A stretch of 64,000 nt of DNA from Rhizobium sp. BT03 (GTDB lineage: Bacteria > Pseudomonadota > Alphaproteobacteria > Rhizobiales > Rhizobiaceae). The DNA is taken from positions 4,376,001 through 4,440,000 of the forward strand of contig NZ_CP125640.1 of the NCBI RefSeq assembly GCF_030053155.1, read 5' to 3'. A program made the translations under genes and the position numbers. The first letter of the stretch is position 1. Each line of letters opens with the position of its first letter. This document shows, in pieces, positions 51,313 to 61,557 of this stretch. A model generated the notes under the pieces. It made no database searches. It worked only from the letters and a program-made list of their open reading frames with translations, and was not told where the DNA came from.

Positions 51313-52803
51313 ATGACAATCTACTATGTGAACTCAGCGACTGGCTCCGACCGCAACAGCGGAACGGGCCAGAACTCGGCTTTTGCGACTTTGTCCAAAG
51401 TGGAATCCTTGACGCTGAAACCGGGCGACAGCGTGCTGCTCGCCAAGGGAAGTGTCTTCAACGAGCAGTTCGATATCAAATATTCCGGCACGGAGAGCGC
51501 GCCGATCAAGATCGGCAGTTACGGGACGGGGGCAGCACCCGTCATTCACAGCGGCGGCGACGGCATTCACAGTCTTTATGCCTCGAACATCGTCATCGAG
51601 AACCTGAAAATATCGAACACCGGCGGTGCGGCCATCTATGGCGGCGATGTCACCAACTGGACGGTCCGCAATGTCGAGATCGCCAAGTCGGGAATGTCGG
51701 AAAACGCGGGCGCCGTCACCTTCAGGAGCAGCAAAAACGTCACGGTCGAAGACAGCAAAATCTCCGATGTCAAAGGCGACGGCTTCTGGATCGAAAAGGT
51801 CAGCGGCGTCAAACTTCTCAACAATACCGTCACCAGCGCCAGTGGCTCGACGGCCGATGCCGTGCAGATCAACGACAGCAGCAGTATTCTGATCAAGGGC
51901 AATCATCTCGACCAGACCGATGCCAGCAGCCCGAAGGGCGTAATTGCGCTGGTGCGGGCCACCAATGCCGTGGTCGAGGACAATGTGCTGACCGGCGGCG
52001 GCTTCGGGATCAGCGCGCCTGGAGGCAAGAACGTCGCCATCCGCGACAACGACATATCGGGATATCACGGTTACAGCTGGTCCTTCGCCGTCGGCCTCGG
52101 CGATCAGGGCAGTGCGCGGGATTACGACATATCGGGCAATCATATTCACGACGGCGCCTGGGGCGTGGCCGTCAGCGGCCCCACCGGCTCCAGCTATAGC
52201 CTCACGAATATCAAGGTCCACGACAATGTCTTCGACGACCTCACCCAGGCGGCGCTGAAGGTCGACAGGCCGGCATCCGGCTCCTTCTACAACAACACCA
52301 TCGAGACCGGCGTCAAGGCCACCAGCATATCGCCCGCCATCATCGACGCGCACACCTTTTCCGTCAGTAACAACCACACGGTCGCAAATGTCGAGACGGC
52401 GCTTGCAAGCACCGAGACCAAGACTGCCGCGACGACGGAAGCGGCTGTCGACCCGGCGGTCGTCGCCGTCCACGACAATCTGAAGATCTTCACCGATACG
52501 GGCGAAGCCCATCGCGGCAATCTTCTGGAAAACGACAGCTCCGACAACGACACGCTGATGCTTCGCCGCTTCGGCGACGAAGCCGTCGGCAAACACGGAC
52601 TGACGCTCACCGGCGACTATGGCTCCATCCACGTGGACCGCGAAGGCAACTATGCCTACACGCTCGATGAAACGAAGCTCCCCGACGACCATAGCGGGCA
52701 TGTGAGCGAGTCTTTCAAGTACGGCATCGACGATGGAACCTCGCATCACAGCGACGCAGATACGCTGACCGTCTTCATCCACATGGATGGCTTGCTGAGC
52801 TGA
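51313..52803 (+). CDS. parallel beta-helix protein with C-terminal cadherin-like domain
   Basis: 496 residues. Residues 1-345 are a right-handed parallel beta-helix of pectate-lyase/NosD type, with repeated coils such as NIVIENLKISNTGGAAIYGG, NVTVEDSKISDVKGDGFWIE and NVAIRDNDISGY. Residues 375-496 are a single cadherin-like domain (VVAVHDNLKIFTDTGEAHRG, NLLENDSS, YGSIHVDREGNYAYTLDE) like those of the protein at 22.6 kb. No signal peptide, which fits type I export by a PrsDE-like system in rhizobia. Catalytic residues for polysaccharide cleavage cannot be recognised. A paralogue follows at 53520. Confidence 0.83.
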   Translation: MTIYYVNSATGSDRNSGTGQNSAFATLSKVESLTLKPGDSVLLAKGSVFNEQFDIKYSGTESAPIKIGSYGTGAAPVIHSGGDGIHSLYASNIVIENLKISNTGGAAIYGGDVTNWTVRNVEIAKSGMSENAGAVTFRSSKNVTVEDSKISDVKGDGFWIEKVSGVKLLNNTVTSASGSTADAVQINDSSSILIKGNHLDQTDASSPKGVIALVRATNAVVEDNVLTGGGFGISAPGGKNVAIRDNDISGYHGYSWSFAVGLGDQGSARDYDISGNHIHDGAWGVAVSGPTGSSYSLTNIKVHDNVFDDLTQAALKVDRPASGSFYNNTIETGVKATSISPAIIDAHTFSVSNNHTVANVETALASTETKTAATTEAAVDPAVVAVHDNLKIFTDTGEAHRGNLLENDSSDNDTLMLRRFGDEAVGKHGLTLTGDYGSIHVDREGNYAYTLDETKLPDDHSGHVSESFKYGIDDGTSHHSDADTLTVFIHMDGLLS

Positions 52804-52841
52804 GGATAGGGGACGATCTCGAGGGCGGCCTATGGGTGTTC

Positions 52842-53270
52842 ATCCACCCGCCCTCGTCCTTCGAGGCTTCGCCCGTGGGCTACGAACCTCAGAAGATGTC
52901 ACAGGCATCCCGCCATGGCATTGCCGCGCCTCAAGGCACTCACCTCTCCACCCTCATTCCTGTGCTCGTCACAGGAATCCAGTGCGCCCAAGCCCTTGGG
53001 CGCGAAAGACTTTTTCCATTTTCTGCATTGCTTCATTCACGGCGCGGACGCGCCGTGGCTGGATTCCTGTGACAAGCACAGGTGAGGGAGGGTTGGTTGA
53101 TGCGTGCGCAATATTTCTGCCGTAGATTGCGGCGTCGAACCAAGCTTCACAAGCTCTCAGGATGAGGGCTGGTCGCTTTGCCGTGATTGGCGCACCGATC
53201 AATAAGGCACACCCTCTTTCCGCATTCTCAGGTGCCTGCCAAGTCCTCCAACGACGAGGAGGGCACTAAC
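52842..53270. repeat. intergenic repeat mosaic (families A and C)
   Basis: Family A copies at about 52845-52900, 53137-53170 and 53225-53265 (degraded), and family C copy 2 at 52951-53088. The 29-bp segment at 53140-53168, AAGCTTCACAAGCTCTCAGG and nine further bases, occurs in reverse complement at 62681-62710. No gene is seen in the 716-bp gap 52804-53519. Confidence 0.75.
52951..53088. repeat. family C palindromic intergenic repeat, copy 2
   Basis: Nearly the same sequence as copy 1 at 3485-3625, with the outer arms, the GCGCCCAAG...CTTGGGCGC hairpin and the GGCGCG...CGCGCC hairpin preserved; the middle differs slightly and the right arm has a few changes. Confidence 0.85.
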
Positions 53271-53519
53271 GTTAATCGCAAAGCGCTCGTTACTGTTCAT
53301 TCACCTTTCGGTCGCTATTTTATAGACTATTTTCCCTTAAGTTGTATTATCGAGGATGCAGCCACCGCCAGGCTTCTCGGGAGCATTGCAGGTCACAACC
53401 TGCCTACCGCCGTAACGACAATAGAAGATTGTCTTATGGCCTTTCGCCCCGACCGCATCCGATCCACTCATCGCAGCTGATCCCCACACGGCTGCGCGAC
53501 AATGCGAGAGCAAGGCGAT

Positions 53520-55010
53520 ATGACAGTCTATTATGTGAACTCGGCGACAGGCGCCAACAGCAACGCTGGCACGAGCGAGGATGCGCCTTTTGCATCCTTC
53601 TGGGCGGTGGAAAATTTGAAGCTGCAGCCCGGCGACACCGTGCTGCTCGCTGCAGGCAGCGTATATAATGACCAGCTCGACCTGAAATATTCCGGCACCG
53701 TCAGCGCCCCGATCACCATCGGCAGCTACGGGATCGGCGATGCGCCGGTCATCCATAGTCCCGGCGACGGCATTCACAGCCTTTATGCCTCGAACATCGT
53801 CATCGAGAACATCAAGATCTCGGATACCGGCGGTGCCGCGATTTATGGCGGCTATGTCTCGAACTGGACGGTGCGCAACGTCGAGGTCGATCACACCGGC
53901 TTGGCAGGCAAGTCCGGTTCGGTCACCTTCCGGACGGGCTCGAACATCACCATCGAAAACAGCACGATCAACGACGTGAACGGCGACGGCGTCTGGATCG
54001 AGAAGATCAACGGCGTCACTTTTCTCAATAATACCGTCACCAATGCCCACGGCACCACGGCAGATGCGGTGCAGATGAACGACAGCAGCAACATCCTGAT
54101 CAGCGGCAATTATCTCGACCAGACGGGCGCCGTTAGCCCTAAGGGCGTGCTGGCGCTCGTCCGGCCTGTGAATGCCGTGATCGAGGACAATACGCTGGTT
54201 GGCGGCGGCTTTGGGGTGGCCGCCCAGGCGGGCACGAATGTCGCCATCCACGACAACGACATATCGGGGTATGGCGGCTACAGCTGGTCCTACGCCGTCG
54301 GCCTCGGCGACCAGGGCGATACCAGAGACTATGATATCTCAGGCAATTACATTCATGACGGCGTATGGGGCGTGGTGGTCAGCTCTGCCGGTACCACCAG
54401 TTACGTTCGCGAAGATATCGATATTCACAACAATGTTTTCGACGACCTGTCGCAGGCGGCGCTGAAGGTCGACAGGCCCGCATCCGGAGCTTTCCACGAC
54501 AATCTCATCGCCAGCGATGTCACGCCCTACAGCATATCGCCGGCCATCATCGCCGCGAACACTTTTCCGGTCAGCAACAACACGACGCTCGACGAGGCCG
54601 ACGCCCTGTTTGTGAGCCTTGATAGCCACGTTGCCGGCGAAACAACGCATGTAGGCGCGGCCCCGATAATCGTTGCGGCCCATGACAGCTTGAAAATCTC
54701 AGCCGACACGGATGTCGCCCATCATGGCAATCTCCTCGAAAACGACAGTTCGGCCAATGGGATCCTGCTGCTTCGCCGCTTCGACGGCGAAGTCGTCGGC
54801 AAGAACGGTCTGACGCTGACCGGCCAATACGGCAGCATCCATGTCGACGATCATGGCGATTACAGCTACACGCTCGACGCGGCGAAGCTTGCCGGGCTTA
54901 CCGGAGATGTGAGCGAGACGTTCTATTATAAGATTTCGGATGGGGCAGCGCATCATTACGATACGGATACGCTGAGCATCTCCATCGATGTGGACGGTGT
55001 GCTGACCTGA
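53520..55010 (+). CDS. parallel beta-helix protein with C-terminal cadherin-like domain, tandem paralogue
   Basis: 496 residues from the ATG at 53520, placed like the start of the protein at 51313, with AAGGCGAT upstream. Beta-helix coils NIVIENIKISDTGGAAIYGG, NITIENSTINDVNGDGVWIE and NVAIHDNDISGYGGYSWSYA are almost the same as in the paralogue, and the C-terminal 120 residues are the same cadherin-like domain (NLLENDSSANGILLLRRFDG). The two genes arose by tandem duplication, with a 716-bp repeat mosaic between. No signal peptide; probably secreted by a type I system. Confidence 0.83.
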   Translation: MTVYYVNSATGANSNAGTSEDAPFASFWAVENLKLQPGDTVLLAAGSVYNDQLDLKYSGTVSAPITIGSYGIGDAPVIHSPGDGIHSLYASNIVIENIKISDTGGAAIYGGYVSNWTVRNVEVDHTGLAGKSGSVTFRTGSNITIENSTINDVNGDGVWIEKINGVTFLNNTVTNAHGTTADAVQMNDSSNILISGNYLDQTGAVSPKGVLALVRPVNAVIEDNTLVGGGFGVAAQAGTNVAIHDNDISGYGGYSWSYAVGLGDQGDTRDYDISGNYIHDGVWGVVVSSAGTTSYVREDIDIHNNVFDDLSQAALKVDRPASGAFHDNLIASDVTPYSISPAIIAANTFPVSNNTTLDEADALFVSLDSHVAGETTHVGAAPIIVAAHDSLKISADTDVAHHGNLLENDSSANGILLLRRFDGEVVGKNGLTLTGQYGSIHVDDHGDYSYTLDAAKLAGLTGDVSETFYYKISDGAAHHYDTDTLSISIDVDGVLT

Positions 55011-55028
55011 CAGGGATAGCCGGCAAAC

Positions 55029-55310
55029 TCATCGGCCGCCGAGCAGGATCCTGGTGACGTCGATTTCGATTTCCGCGCAGATGATCTCGTATTCGGTAAC
55101 GATCGCCGGGTCGGCCGACATATCCTTGCGCACGCGATCAAGAACGGCGCAGGCCTCGCCATAGGCTCCGCAGAGTTCGTAAAGATGCGGTTGGCTCGCC
55201 GCGGCGGCCCTGATCGTTGCCCGCGTCGCGGGCAGCCTCATCATCAGCCTGGCCAGTCCCTGTTCGGCGATTTGCCGGATGATGTGTGCCACGCCTTCTT
55301 TTCTGACCAT
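55029..55310 (-). CDS. small helical protein, unknown
   Basis: 93 residues from the ATG at 55310, which has GAGGG 8 bases upstream; a longer reading from 55370 is possible but lacks a ribosome site. Rich in Ala, Arg and Leu with mainly helical character (IIRQIAEQGLARLMMRLPAT, LYELCGAYGEACAVLDRV). No domain recognised. It converges with the second beta-helix gene, 18 bp away. Confidence 0.55.
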   Translation of the reverse strand: MVRKEGVAHIIRQIAEQGLARLMMRLPATRATIRAAAASQPHLYELCGAYGEACAVLDRVRKDMSADPAIVTEYEIICAEIEIDVTRILLGGR

Positions 55311-55475
55311 GCCATCAACCCTCGCTGCCTGTATTTCGCTGTCGAGAGTTAGTACGCAGAAATGCTGCATCTGGTTTCATGCAGGATGCAAAGTCGCCGT
55401 TTAAAAACTCGATGACGGAGGATATCAGGCAAGGCCAGCCGCTGGTGATTGACGGCTTTCTCCTACGTTATCCGC

Positions 55476-56252
55476 TCAGGAAGAGAGGCCGATCGTGATG
55501 GTGGCGGATAGCACGCCGCTGTCGAGCTTCTCGAAGTCGAATATGTGAACGGCGGCATCCTCCGGGATGATGCCGTCCGCTTCATTGCGGGTATCACGGG
55601 GAGGGCGACCAAGGTAGTCCGGGTGCTCGGCATAGATGATGTCGCTCAGCGTATCGTCGAAATAGATCTGGCTGACGAGAAGCTCCCTGCCGTCGACGAG
55701 GATGCGGCAGTGAACATGTGGCGTGCGGCCCTTGTACCATCCGGGATAGGCCGTCAAGAAGCTTGCCTGCCCCTTGGCATCCGTCAGCTGGCGCCCGCGA
55801 AAGGCGAGTCCGCCGATTGCCTCGGCATCGCCGAGCGTACACATCTCGGCCGCCTCGCGGCCGGAATAGATGCCACGATGATCGGTATGCCAGATTTCGA
55901 TATCGGCGCTCTCGACCGGCCGGCAATCGGCGGCATGGACGATGCGGACGGCCAGCCGCAACGGCAGCCCGGCCTTTCCTTCCGAGACGTCCTGACGCGC
56001 CGGAATATTGTTGACATGGCAGGGGCCAAGGGTTTGGGCTGATGTCACAATGCAATTCGGACGGTTGCGGAAGATCGGCGCGGGCAGCTTTTCCAATGCG
56101 ACCGACTTTGTGCCGCCGCTCAGGAAATCCGTCCCCTTCCAGTCGAATGTCCTGGCGGCAACAGTGATATGCCGCCGTGGCCAGATCGCCGCCGCAGCCA
56201 CCGTTGAAGCCGCAATGGCCGCACCTCCAAACACCAGAGTTCGCCTTTTCAT
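55476..56252 (-). CDS. intradiol ring-cleavage dioxygenase-like exported protein
   Basis: 258 residues, ATG at 56252 with AAAGGAAG upstream. The N-terminus MKRRTLVFGGAAIAASTVAAAA is a Tat- or Sec-like signal or anchor. Intradiol dioxygenase features are seen: the N-terminal strand region with SAQTLGPCHV, a first Tyr ligand in HRGIYSG, and YPGWYKGRTPHVHCRI giving one Tyr and two His ligands for Fe(III). Exported members of this family are common and seldom have known substrates; they may cleave catechols at the cell surface. Confidence 0.85.
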   Translation of the reverse strand: MKRRTLVFGGAAIAASTVAAAAIWPRRHITVAARTFDWKGTDFLSGGTKSVALEKLPAPIFRNRPNCIVTSAQTLGPCHVNNIPARQDVSEGKAGLPLRLAVRIVHAADCRPVESADIEIWHTDHRGIYSGREAAEMCTLGDAEAIGGLAFRGRQLTDAKGQASFLTAYPGWYKGRTPHVHCRILVDGRELLVSQIYFDDTLSDIIYAEHPDYLGRPPRDTRNEADGIIPEDAAVHIFDFEKLDSGVLSATITIGLSS

Positions 56253-56514
56253 AGGTCTTCCTTTCCCGAAGAGGCAGCGTGTAAGGAGGATGCGCAGGAA
56301 ATCCTAGTTAAATCCAGGCAATGATTGAGGCCATCGGAGCCGAGATCTCCAATCTTGACACCAACGAGAATTGTCTTCGGCCGCTTGCCCATGCAAGACG
56401 GCTGAGCCCGGTTCCGCAGCCTTTACAGCACGGCCGCGTCTTTTCAGATGCGCGAGGTGGCTGTAACTCTTTGCGGCAGGCATTCGATCTTCGTTGCTGA
56501 GCCAGGGCGGACAC

Positions 56515-58095
56515 ATGGAACCAACCCACTTATTCGAGCTTGTTATCGCGATGTTTCTGGCGATCATCGCGCTGCACTATGCCGCCCACAGGCTCGGACT
56601 GCCGCCGTCCGTCGCGCTGCTGACCGGGGGCGCTTTGCTGGCGTTTGTGCCGGGGCTGCCGGCGATATCGGTCGATCCCGAACTGGTGCTGGTCATCTTC
56701 CTGCCGCCGCTGCTGATGGATGGCGCCTGGTCGATTGCGCTGTCGCGGCTGCGGCGCCATATGATCGGCATCGCCTCGCTTGCCGTCGGCGCGGTGTTCT
56801 TCACCTGCGCCGTCGTGGCCGTCGTGGTCCATCTGATCTTTCCATCGCTGCCCTGGGCCGCCTGCGCGGCACTGGGCGCGATCGTTGCGCCGCCGGACGC
56901 GGTTTCGGCGCGCGCCGTGCTGGAACGCGTCAGGCTGCCGCGGCGGCTTCAGATTCTGCTGGAAGGCGAGAGCCTGCTCAACGATGCGAGCGGCCTGGTT
57001 CTCTTCCGTTTTGCCGTTGCCGCCGCCGCAACGGGAGCCTTCAGCGCGGGGGAGGCGGTTGGCAACTTCTTCGTGCTGGCGCTCGGCGGCGCCATCGTCG
57101 GCATCGTGATCGCAGCCGCATGGGTCAAGCTTATCCGGCATCTCGGCGACGACTATCTGATCATCGCGGCCACCGTGCTGCTCGGCTGGATCTCCTATCT
57201 GTTCGGCGAATTGCTGCATGTGTCCGGCGTCATCGCCACCGTGACCACGGGCCTGGTCGCTTCCTGGCACCAGCACACCGTATTTTCAGCGGCGACGCGC
57301 ATGCGAGGCACGTCGTTCTGGACGGTGATGATCTTCCTGATGGAAGCTGCGGTCTTCACATTGATCGGCCTGTCGCTGCGGGATGTCGTCGAACGCGGCG
57401 GCGGCTTTACCACCGTGATCGCGACAATGGGACTGCCGATGCTGGCAGTTCTCGTAACACTCGTGGCCGCGCGGTTCGCCTGGGTTTTTGCCTCAGATCT
57501 CGTCATCAAGTCATATGCGGCACTCGGGTTCACGCATGTCCGGCCGCTCGGAGCAGGCGGGGCGACCGTTCTGAGCTGGGCCGGCGTGCGCGGCGTGGTC
57601 ACGCTCGCCTTGGCGCTCAGCCTGCCCGAGGGTTTTCCGGGCCGTGACTTCATCCTCGCCACCTCCTTCGCCGTCATTCTCGGAACCGTGCTCGTGCAGG
57701 GCACGACATTGGGGCGGGTGATTGCCTGGGCGCGGCTGGCGCCGGAGACGGAAAGAGCGCGCCTGACAATGAGCCAGGCCGAAGCCGCCATGGCGCAGGT
57801 ACAGCTCGGGATCGTGCAGAACCTGGCCTATGACGCGGAGGGAAAGCTCATCCACCCGCAATTGCTGGAGCGCTATCAGCGCAGGGCGACAGCGATCGTC
57901 GACTATGCCGAGAGAACCGAGCATTACGTGCCGCTGCTCCATGCTCATTTCGACGTGGTTCTCGAAGCGGTCGCGACAGGGCGCCGTGAACTCATTCGTC
58001 TCCACCGCGCCGGCGACATCGATGACGAGACGCTGGACGAGCTGGAACGGGATCTCGATCTCGAGGAACTGAGCGCGATCTCGGCCAAGGCGTGA
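56515..58095 (+). CDS. CPA1-type Na+/H+ antiporter
   Basis: 526 residues from the ATG at 56515 (AGGGCGG upstream). Twelve or so TM helices with the CPA1 motifs IVAPPDAVSARAV and EGESLLNDASGLV (ion-binding Asp), and a C-terminal cytoplasmic tail of about 120 residues with LDELERDLDLEELSAI. It exchanges Na+ or K+ for H+ at the inner membrane. It converges with the Kup gene; cation homeostasis may be the common theme. Confidence 0.9.
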   Translation: MEPTHLFELVIAMFLAIIALHYAAHRLGLPPSVALLTGGALLAFVPGLPAISVDPELVLVIFLPPLLMDGAWSIALSRLRRHMIGIASLAVGAVFFTCAVVAVVVHLIFPSLPWAACAALGAIVAPPDAVSARAVLERVRLPRRLQILLEGESLLNDASGLVLFRFAVAAAATGAFSAGEAVGNFFVLALGGAIVGIVIAAAWVKLIRHLGDDYLIIAATVLLGWISYLFGELLHVSGVIATVTTGLVASWHQHTVFSAATRMRGTSFWTVMIFLMEAAVFTLIGLSLRDVVERGGGFTTVIATMGLPMLAVLVTLVAARFAWVFASDLVIKSYAALGFTHVRPLGAGGATVLSWAGVRGVVTLALALSLPEGFPGRDFILATSFAVILGTVLVQGTTLGRVIAWARLAPETERARLTMSQAEAAMAQVQLGIVQNLAYDAEGKLIHPQLLERYQRRATAIVDYAERTEHYVPLLHAHFDVVLEAVATGRRELIRLHRAGDIDDETLDELERDLDLEELSAISAKA

Positions 58096-58136
58096 CGTTC
58101 ACGCCGCTGCAACTCCGGTGTCTTCGGCATCATCGT

Positions 58137-60038
58137 CTAAATGGCAATCTGTTCGCCCAGTTCGACGACGCGGTTTGACGGCAGGTTGAAGTAATCGGAG
58201 GGATCGATCGCCAAGCCTTCCAATGCCATGAATATGCGCTCCTGCCAGCCGGGCAGGCCGGTGTTCGGCGTCCTCACGAGGTTCCGGCGGCCGAGATAGA
58301 AGGAGGTCTTCATGATCTCGAACTTGAAACCTCCCTCCCGGCAGAGCGCCAGCGCCCTGGTGACATCGGGGTCGTCCATGAAGCCGAAGGTGAGATCAAG
58401 GCGCACGAAGCGCGGCGAGAGCTGGCTGATCTTGATGCGGCGGCTATCGGGGACATAGGGTTCGTCTTCGGTCCAGACGGTCAGGATGACGTTCTGTTCG
58501 TGGAGCACGTGGTTGTGCTTGAGATTATGGAGCAGAACATTCGGCGTCCGGTCCGGGACGCTGGTCAGGAAGACTGCCGTGCCCGGAACGGTGACCGGCG
58601 AATGCTCCGACTTTCGCTCGATCGACCGGATGAAGGAATCGAGCGGGATCTCGTTGTTGGCGCGCAGTCGCTTCAGATAGGCCTGCCCGCGGGTCCAAGT
58701 CCACATCAGGATCATGATCGCCAGCGCAAGGGCGACCGGAACCCAGCCGCCATCGTGGATCTTCAGGAGGTTGGCCGCCAGGAACAGGACCTCGATGAGG
58801 AAGAGCGGCAGCAGCAGGACGGCGGCGATCGCGAGGGAGTAGCCCCAGACCGCCCGGAGGAACTGGAAAACCAGCATGGTCGAGATGACCATGGTTCCGG
58901 TCACCGAGATGCCGTAGGCCGTCGCCAGCGACTCGGAGTCGCCGAAGGAAAAGATCAGCATCAAGACGCCGACCAGGAGGAGAAGATTGACGCTCGGCAC
59001 GTAGATCTGGCCGGTGTTGGTCTCCGACGTGAACTTGATCCGCAGCCGCGGCAGGAAACCGAGGTGAACCGCCGAGCGGGCCAGCGAAAACGCACCTGTT
59101 ATGACAGCCTGGCTGGCGATGATCGTCGCCATCGTCGCCAGCAGAACCACCGGCAGCAAGGCCCAATCGGGATACATCAGAAAGAACGGATTGGTCGCCG
59201 TCTCGGGATGGGCGAGAACGAGCGCGCCTTGCCCGAGATAGTTCAGCAGCAATGCCGGAAAGACGAGCACGAACCATGCCGTCTGAATCGGGCGGCGTCC
59301 GAAATGCCCGAGATCGGCATAGAGCGCTTCGCAGCCCGTAACCGTCAGGAAGACGGCGCCGAGCACGATGAGGCCGACGGTGCCGGCATGGGTGAGGAAC
59401 AGGAATGCGTTGACCGGATTGAGCGCTTCCAGAATCCTCCAGTCGTCGCCGATATGGATCAGACCGCCCGCCGCCATGGCCAGAAACCACAACACCGTGA
59501 TCGGCCCGAAAAACATCGAGACGGCAGCAGTTCCCCTCGACTGGACGGCAAAGAGAACGATCATGATCGCCGCCGATGCGAGCGGGACATAATCGGCAAA
59601 GGCCGGCGTGACGAGCTTCAGGCCTTCGAGCGCCGACATGACAGACAGAGCAGGCGTGATCATCGCATCGCCGATGAAGAGAGCCGCCCCGATCAGCCCC
59701 GCGAAGAAGAGCACGGGTACGTTTCGCCCCATTTTTTTCATCAGGAGGGCGAGAAGCGAAAGCGTGCCGCCTTCGCCGTCATTGTCCGCCCTGAGAAGGA
59801 AGAGCACATATTTGAAGGTCACAATGATCGTCAGCGTCCAGACCATCAGCGAAATGAGCCCGATGACCTCGGCCTCGTGCACGCCATCGGCGGCAAAGGG
59901 CCTCAGCGCCTCACGAAGGGCATAGAGCGGGCTGGTGCCGATATCGCCATAGACGACGCCGACCGCGCCGATGACCAGTCCGGCAAAGCCCTTTCGGCTG
60001 GCACCTTCACCCCTATTGTCTGCATGTATTGACGTCAT
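58137..60038 (-). CDS. kup: Kup-type low-affinity potassium transporter
   Basis: 633 residues from the ATG at 60038 with GGGGA upstream; the frame is open beyond but without a ribosome site. Twelve TM helices in the first 450 residues, starting with the hallmark [20 protein letters not shown], and a C-terminal cytoplasmic domain of about 150 residues with [18 protein letters not shown]+/H+ symporter active at low pH or as a constitutive K+ uptake route. Rhizobia often carry more than one kup. Confidence 0.94.
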   Translation of the reverse strand: MTSIHADNRGEGASRKGFAGLVIGAVGVVYGDIGTSPLYALREALRPFAADGVHEAEVIGLISLMVWTLTIIVTFKYVLFLLRADNDGEGGTLSLLALLMKKMGRNVPVLFFAGLIGAALFIGDAMITPALSVMSALEGLKLVTPAFADYVPLASAAIMIVLFAVQSRGTAAVSMFFGPITVLWFLAMAAGGLIHIGDDWRILEALNPVNAFLFLTHAGTVGLIVLGAVFLTVTGCEALYADLGHFGRRPIQTAWFVLVFPALLLNYLGQGALVLAHPETATNPFFLMYPDWALLPVVLLATMATIIASQAVITGAFSLARSAVHLGFLPRLRIKFTSETNTGQIYVPSVNLLLLVGVLMLIFSFGDSESLATAYGISVTGTMVISTMLVFQFLRAVWGYSLAIAAVLLLPLFLIEVLFLAANLLKIHDGGWVPVALALAIMILMWTWTRGQAYLKRLRANNEIPLDSFIRSIERKSEHSPVTVPGTAVFLTSVPDRTPNVLLHNLKHNHVLHEQNVILTVWTEDEPYVPDSRRIKISQLSPRFVRLDLTFGFMDDPDVTRALALCREGGFKFEIMKTSFYLGRRNLVRTPNTGLPGWQERIFMALEGLAIDPSDYFNLPSNRVVELGEQIAI

Positions 60039-60381
60039 GGTTCCCCGCTCATGCCACCTGGCCTTGAACACAAACATATGCCGCATTGCAGAACGGCAAG
60101 TAAATTGATGCGGGTGCGAATTTTTTGTGAGGGGACGCGGGTAAGCAGGGCAGCATCCCCGTGTGAGGTCATAAGCGGTTGGGCCGGCGACTGCTTCCGG
60201 TGAGCCGCCACCCCTCGCGAACCGGCCGGCGGCACCAGCATGCTGACAGGAACTGTCAGCAACGGTGGGAGATAACCGGGACCCGCGGGTTTTGGGGCCG
60301 GTCGCCATTTCGTCGGAATATCAGGCTATGCGCCCCGGACGCCTGGGCTTCAATCCCGCCCCAATCGGAGCAAGCCCCGAG
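60039..60381. other. divergent promoter region between kup and MFS gene
   Basis: 343 bp with no credible gene. It holds the promoters of kup (minus) and the MFS gene (plus). CTGACAGGAACTGTCAG at 60243-60259 is an inverted repeat with 7-bp arms (CTGACAG/CTGTCAG) and could be an operator. Confidence 0.5.
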
Positions 60382-61557
60382 ATGAAGCCGCATCAACGCA
60401 TTTTCTTCATTCAATTTGCCGTGGCCCTTTCCGTCGGTGCGTTTCTTTCGCGGCTGCCCGACCTCCAGCGCAAGTTCGGCCTTGCTGAAGGAGAGCTCGG
60501 CCTTTTGCTCGCTGTCTTGTCCTTAGGGGTTCTCTGCGGCCTGACCTTCTCGGTGAAGTTCATCGAGAGGCTCGGGGCGCGCAGAACCGCCTTCGTCACC
60601 GTCTTCGGCGCGTCGCTGTTTTTGGCGCTGATCCCCTGGATGCCCTCGGCTCCGCTGGCGGTGCCGGTGTTCTTCATTGCCGGCATTTTCACCGGGGCAT
60701 TCGAGATCAACGCCAATATCGAAACCGATCGTCATGAGGCGCTGCTCGGATACCGCATCATGAGCCGGGCTCACGGCATGTGGAGCCTCGGCTTCTGCCT
60801 CACCGCCCTTGTTGCCGCCGGCATGCGGCAGGCTGCCGTCTCCATCGAACTGCATAGCGTCATCACTCTCGTGATTGTCTTGATTGCCGGGTCGATCGTT
60901 TTCTCCGGGATCGAGAATGCGCCCAAACGGCGTGACGCTCATCCAGGACATGCTCCGCTGATCGCCTTTCCCACCATCGGGCTGCTGCCTCTTTGCCTCG
61001 TCGGCGCAGCGCCGCTTCTTGCCGAAGGCGCAAGCGTCGATTGGTCGGCGATCTATATGCGGGACGTTTTTGCAGTCGAACCATTCGTCGGCGGGCTTGG
61101 CGTGACCATCTTCTCCCTGCTGATCGCCATCGGGCGTCTCGGCATGGACCCCGTCATCGACCGCTTCAATCCGCGCCCGGTGGCAATAACTCTCCTTGGG
61201 ATCGCGGCCATCGGTGTGGTGACGGTTGCGACGGCGACGCACCCTCTTGCCGCGCTCGCAGGCTTTGGCCTGACGGGGATCGGCTGCTCCTCGGTCTATC
61301 CGCTTGCCATCTCGGCAGCGGCCCGACGTAGGGATCGACCCGCAGCGGTCAGCGTTGCAGCACTCGGGCAGACGACGTTTCTCGTGTTTTTTGCCGGGCC
61401 GCCGCTGCTCGGATTCGTTGCCGAACACGTCGGCATCCGCTTTTCCTATTGGGCAGTCCTCCCTGTTCTCGCCGCCGCACTTCTGCTCACCAGGGCGCTT
61501 GCCGCTGATCCTGCGCCGATCACAGGCCAGCCCGACCCGGTACAACCACACGGTTGA
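60382..61557 (+). CDS. MFS transporter
   Basis: 391 residues from the ATG at 60382. Twelve TM helices; motif A-like GLTFSVKFIERLGARRTAF in the loop between helices 2 and 3, and MSRAHGMWSLGF typical of the FucP/YbjJ-like branch of the major facilitator superfamily. Inner membrane, substrate unknown (sugars or metabolite efflux). Divergent from kup. Confidence 0.88.
   Translation: MKPHQRIFFIQFAVALSVGAFLSRLPDLQRKFGLAEGELGLLLAVLSLGVLCGLTFSVKFIERLGARRTAFVTVFGASLFLALIPWMPSAPLAVPVFFIAGIFTGAFEINANIETDRHEALLGYRIMSRAHGMWSLGFCLTALVAAGMRQAAVSIELHSVITLVIVLIAGSIVFSGIENAPKRRDAHPGHAPLIAFPTIGLLPLCLVGAAPLLAEGASVDWSAIYMRDVFAVEPFVGGLGVTIFSLLIAIGRLGMDPVIDRFNPRPVAITLLGIAAIGVVTVATATHPLAALAGFGLTGIGCSSVYPLAISAAARRRDRPAAVSVAALGQTTFLVFFAGPPLLGFVAEHVGIRFSYWAVLPVLAAALLLTRALAADPAPITGQPDPVQPHG

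Noticed and set aside
52832..53125. Open frames across the repeat mosaic between the beta-helix genes
   Set aside because: They translate family A and C repeats that are non-coding elsewhere.
58500..60032. 510-codon open frame opposite kup
   Set aside because: Antisense to a clear Kup gene, with composition rich in Arg, Asp and Gln typical of a shadow frame in high-G+C DNA.
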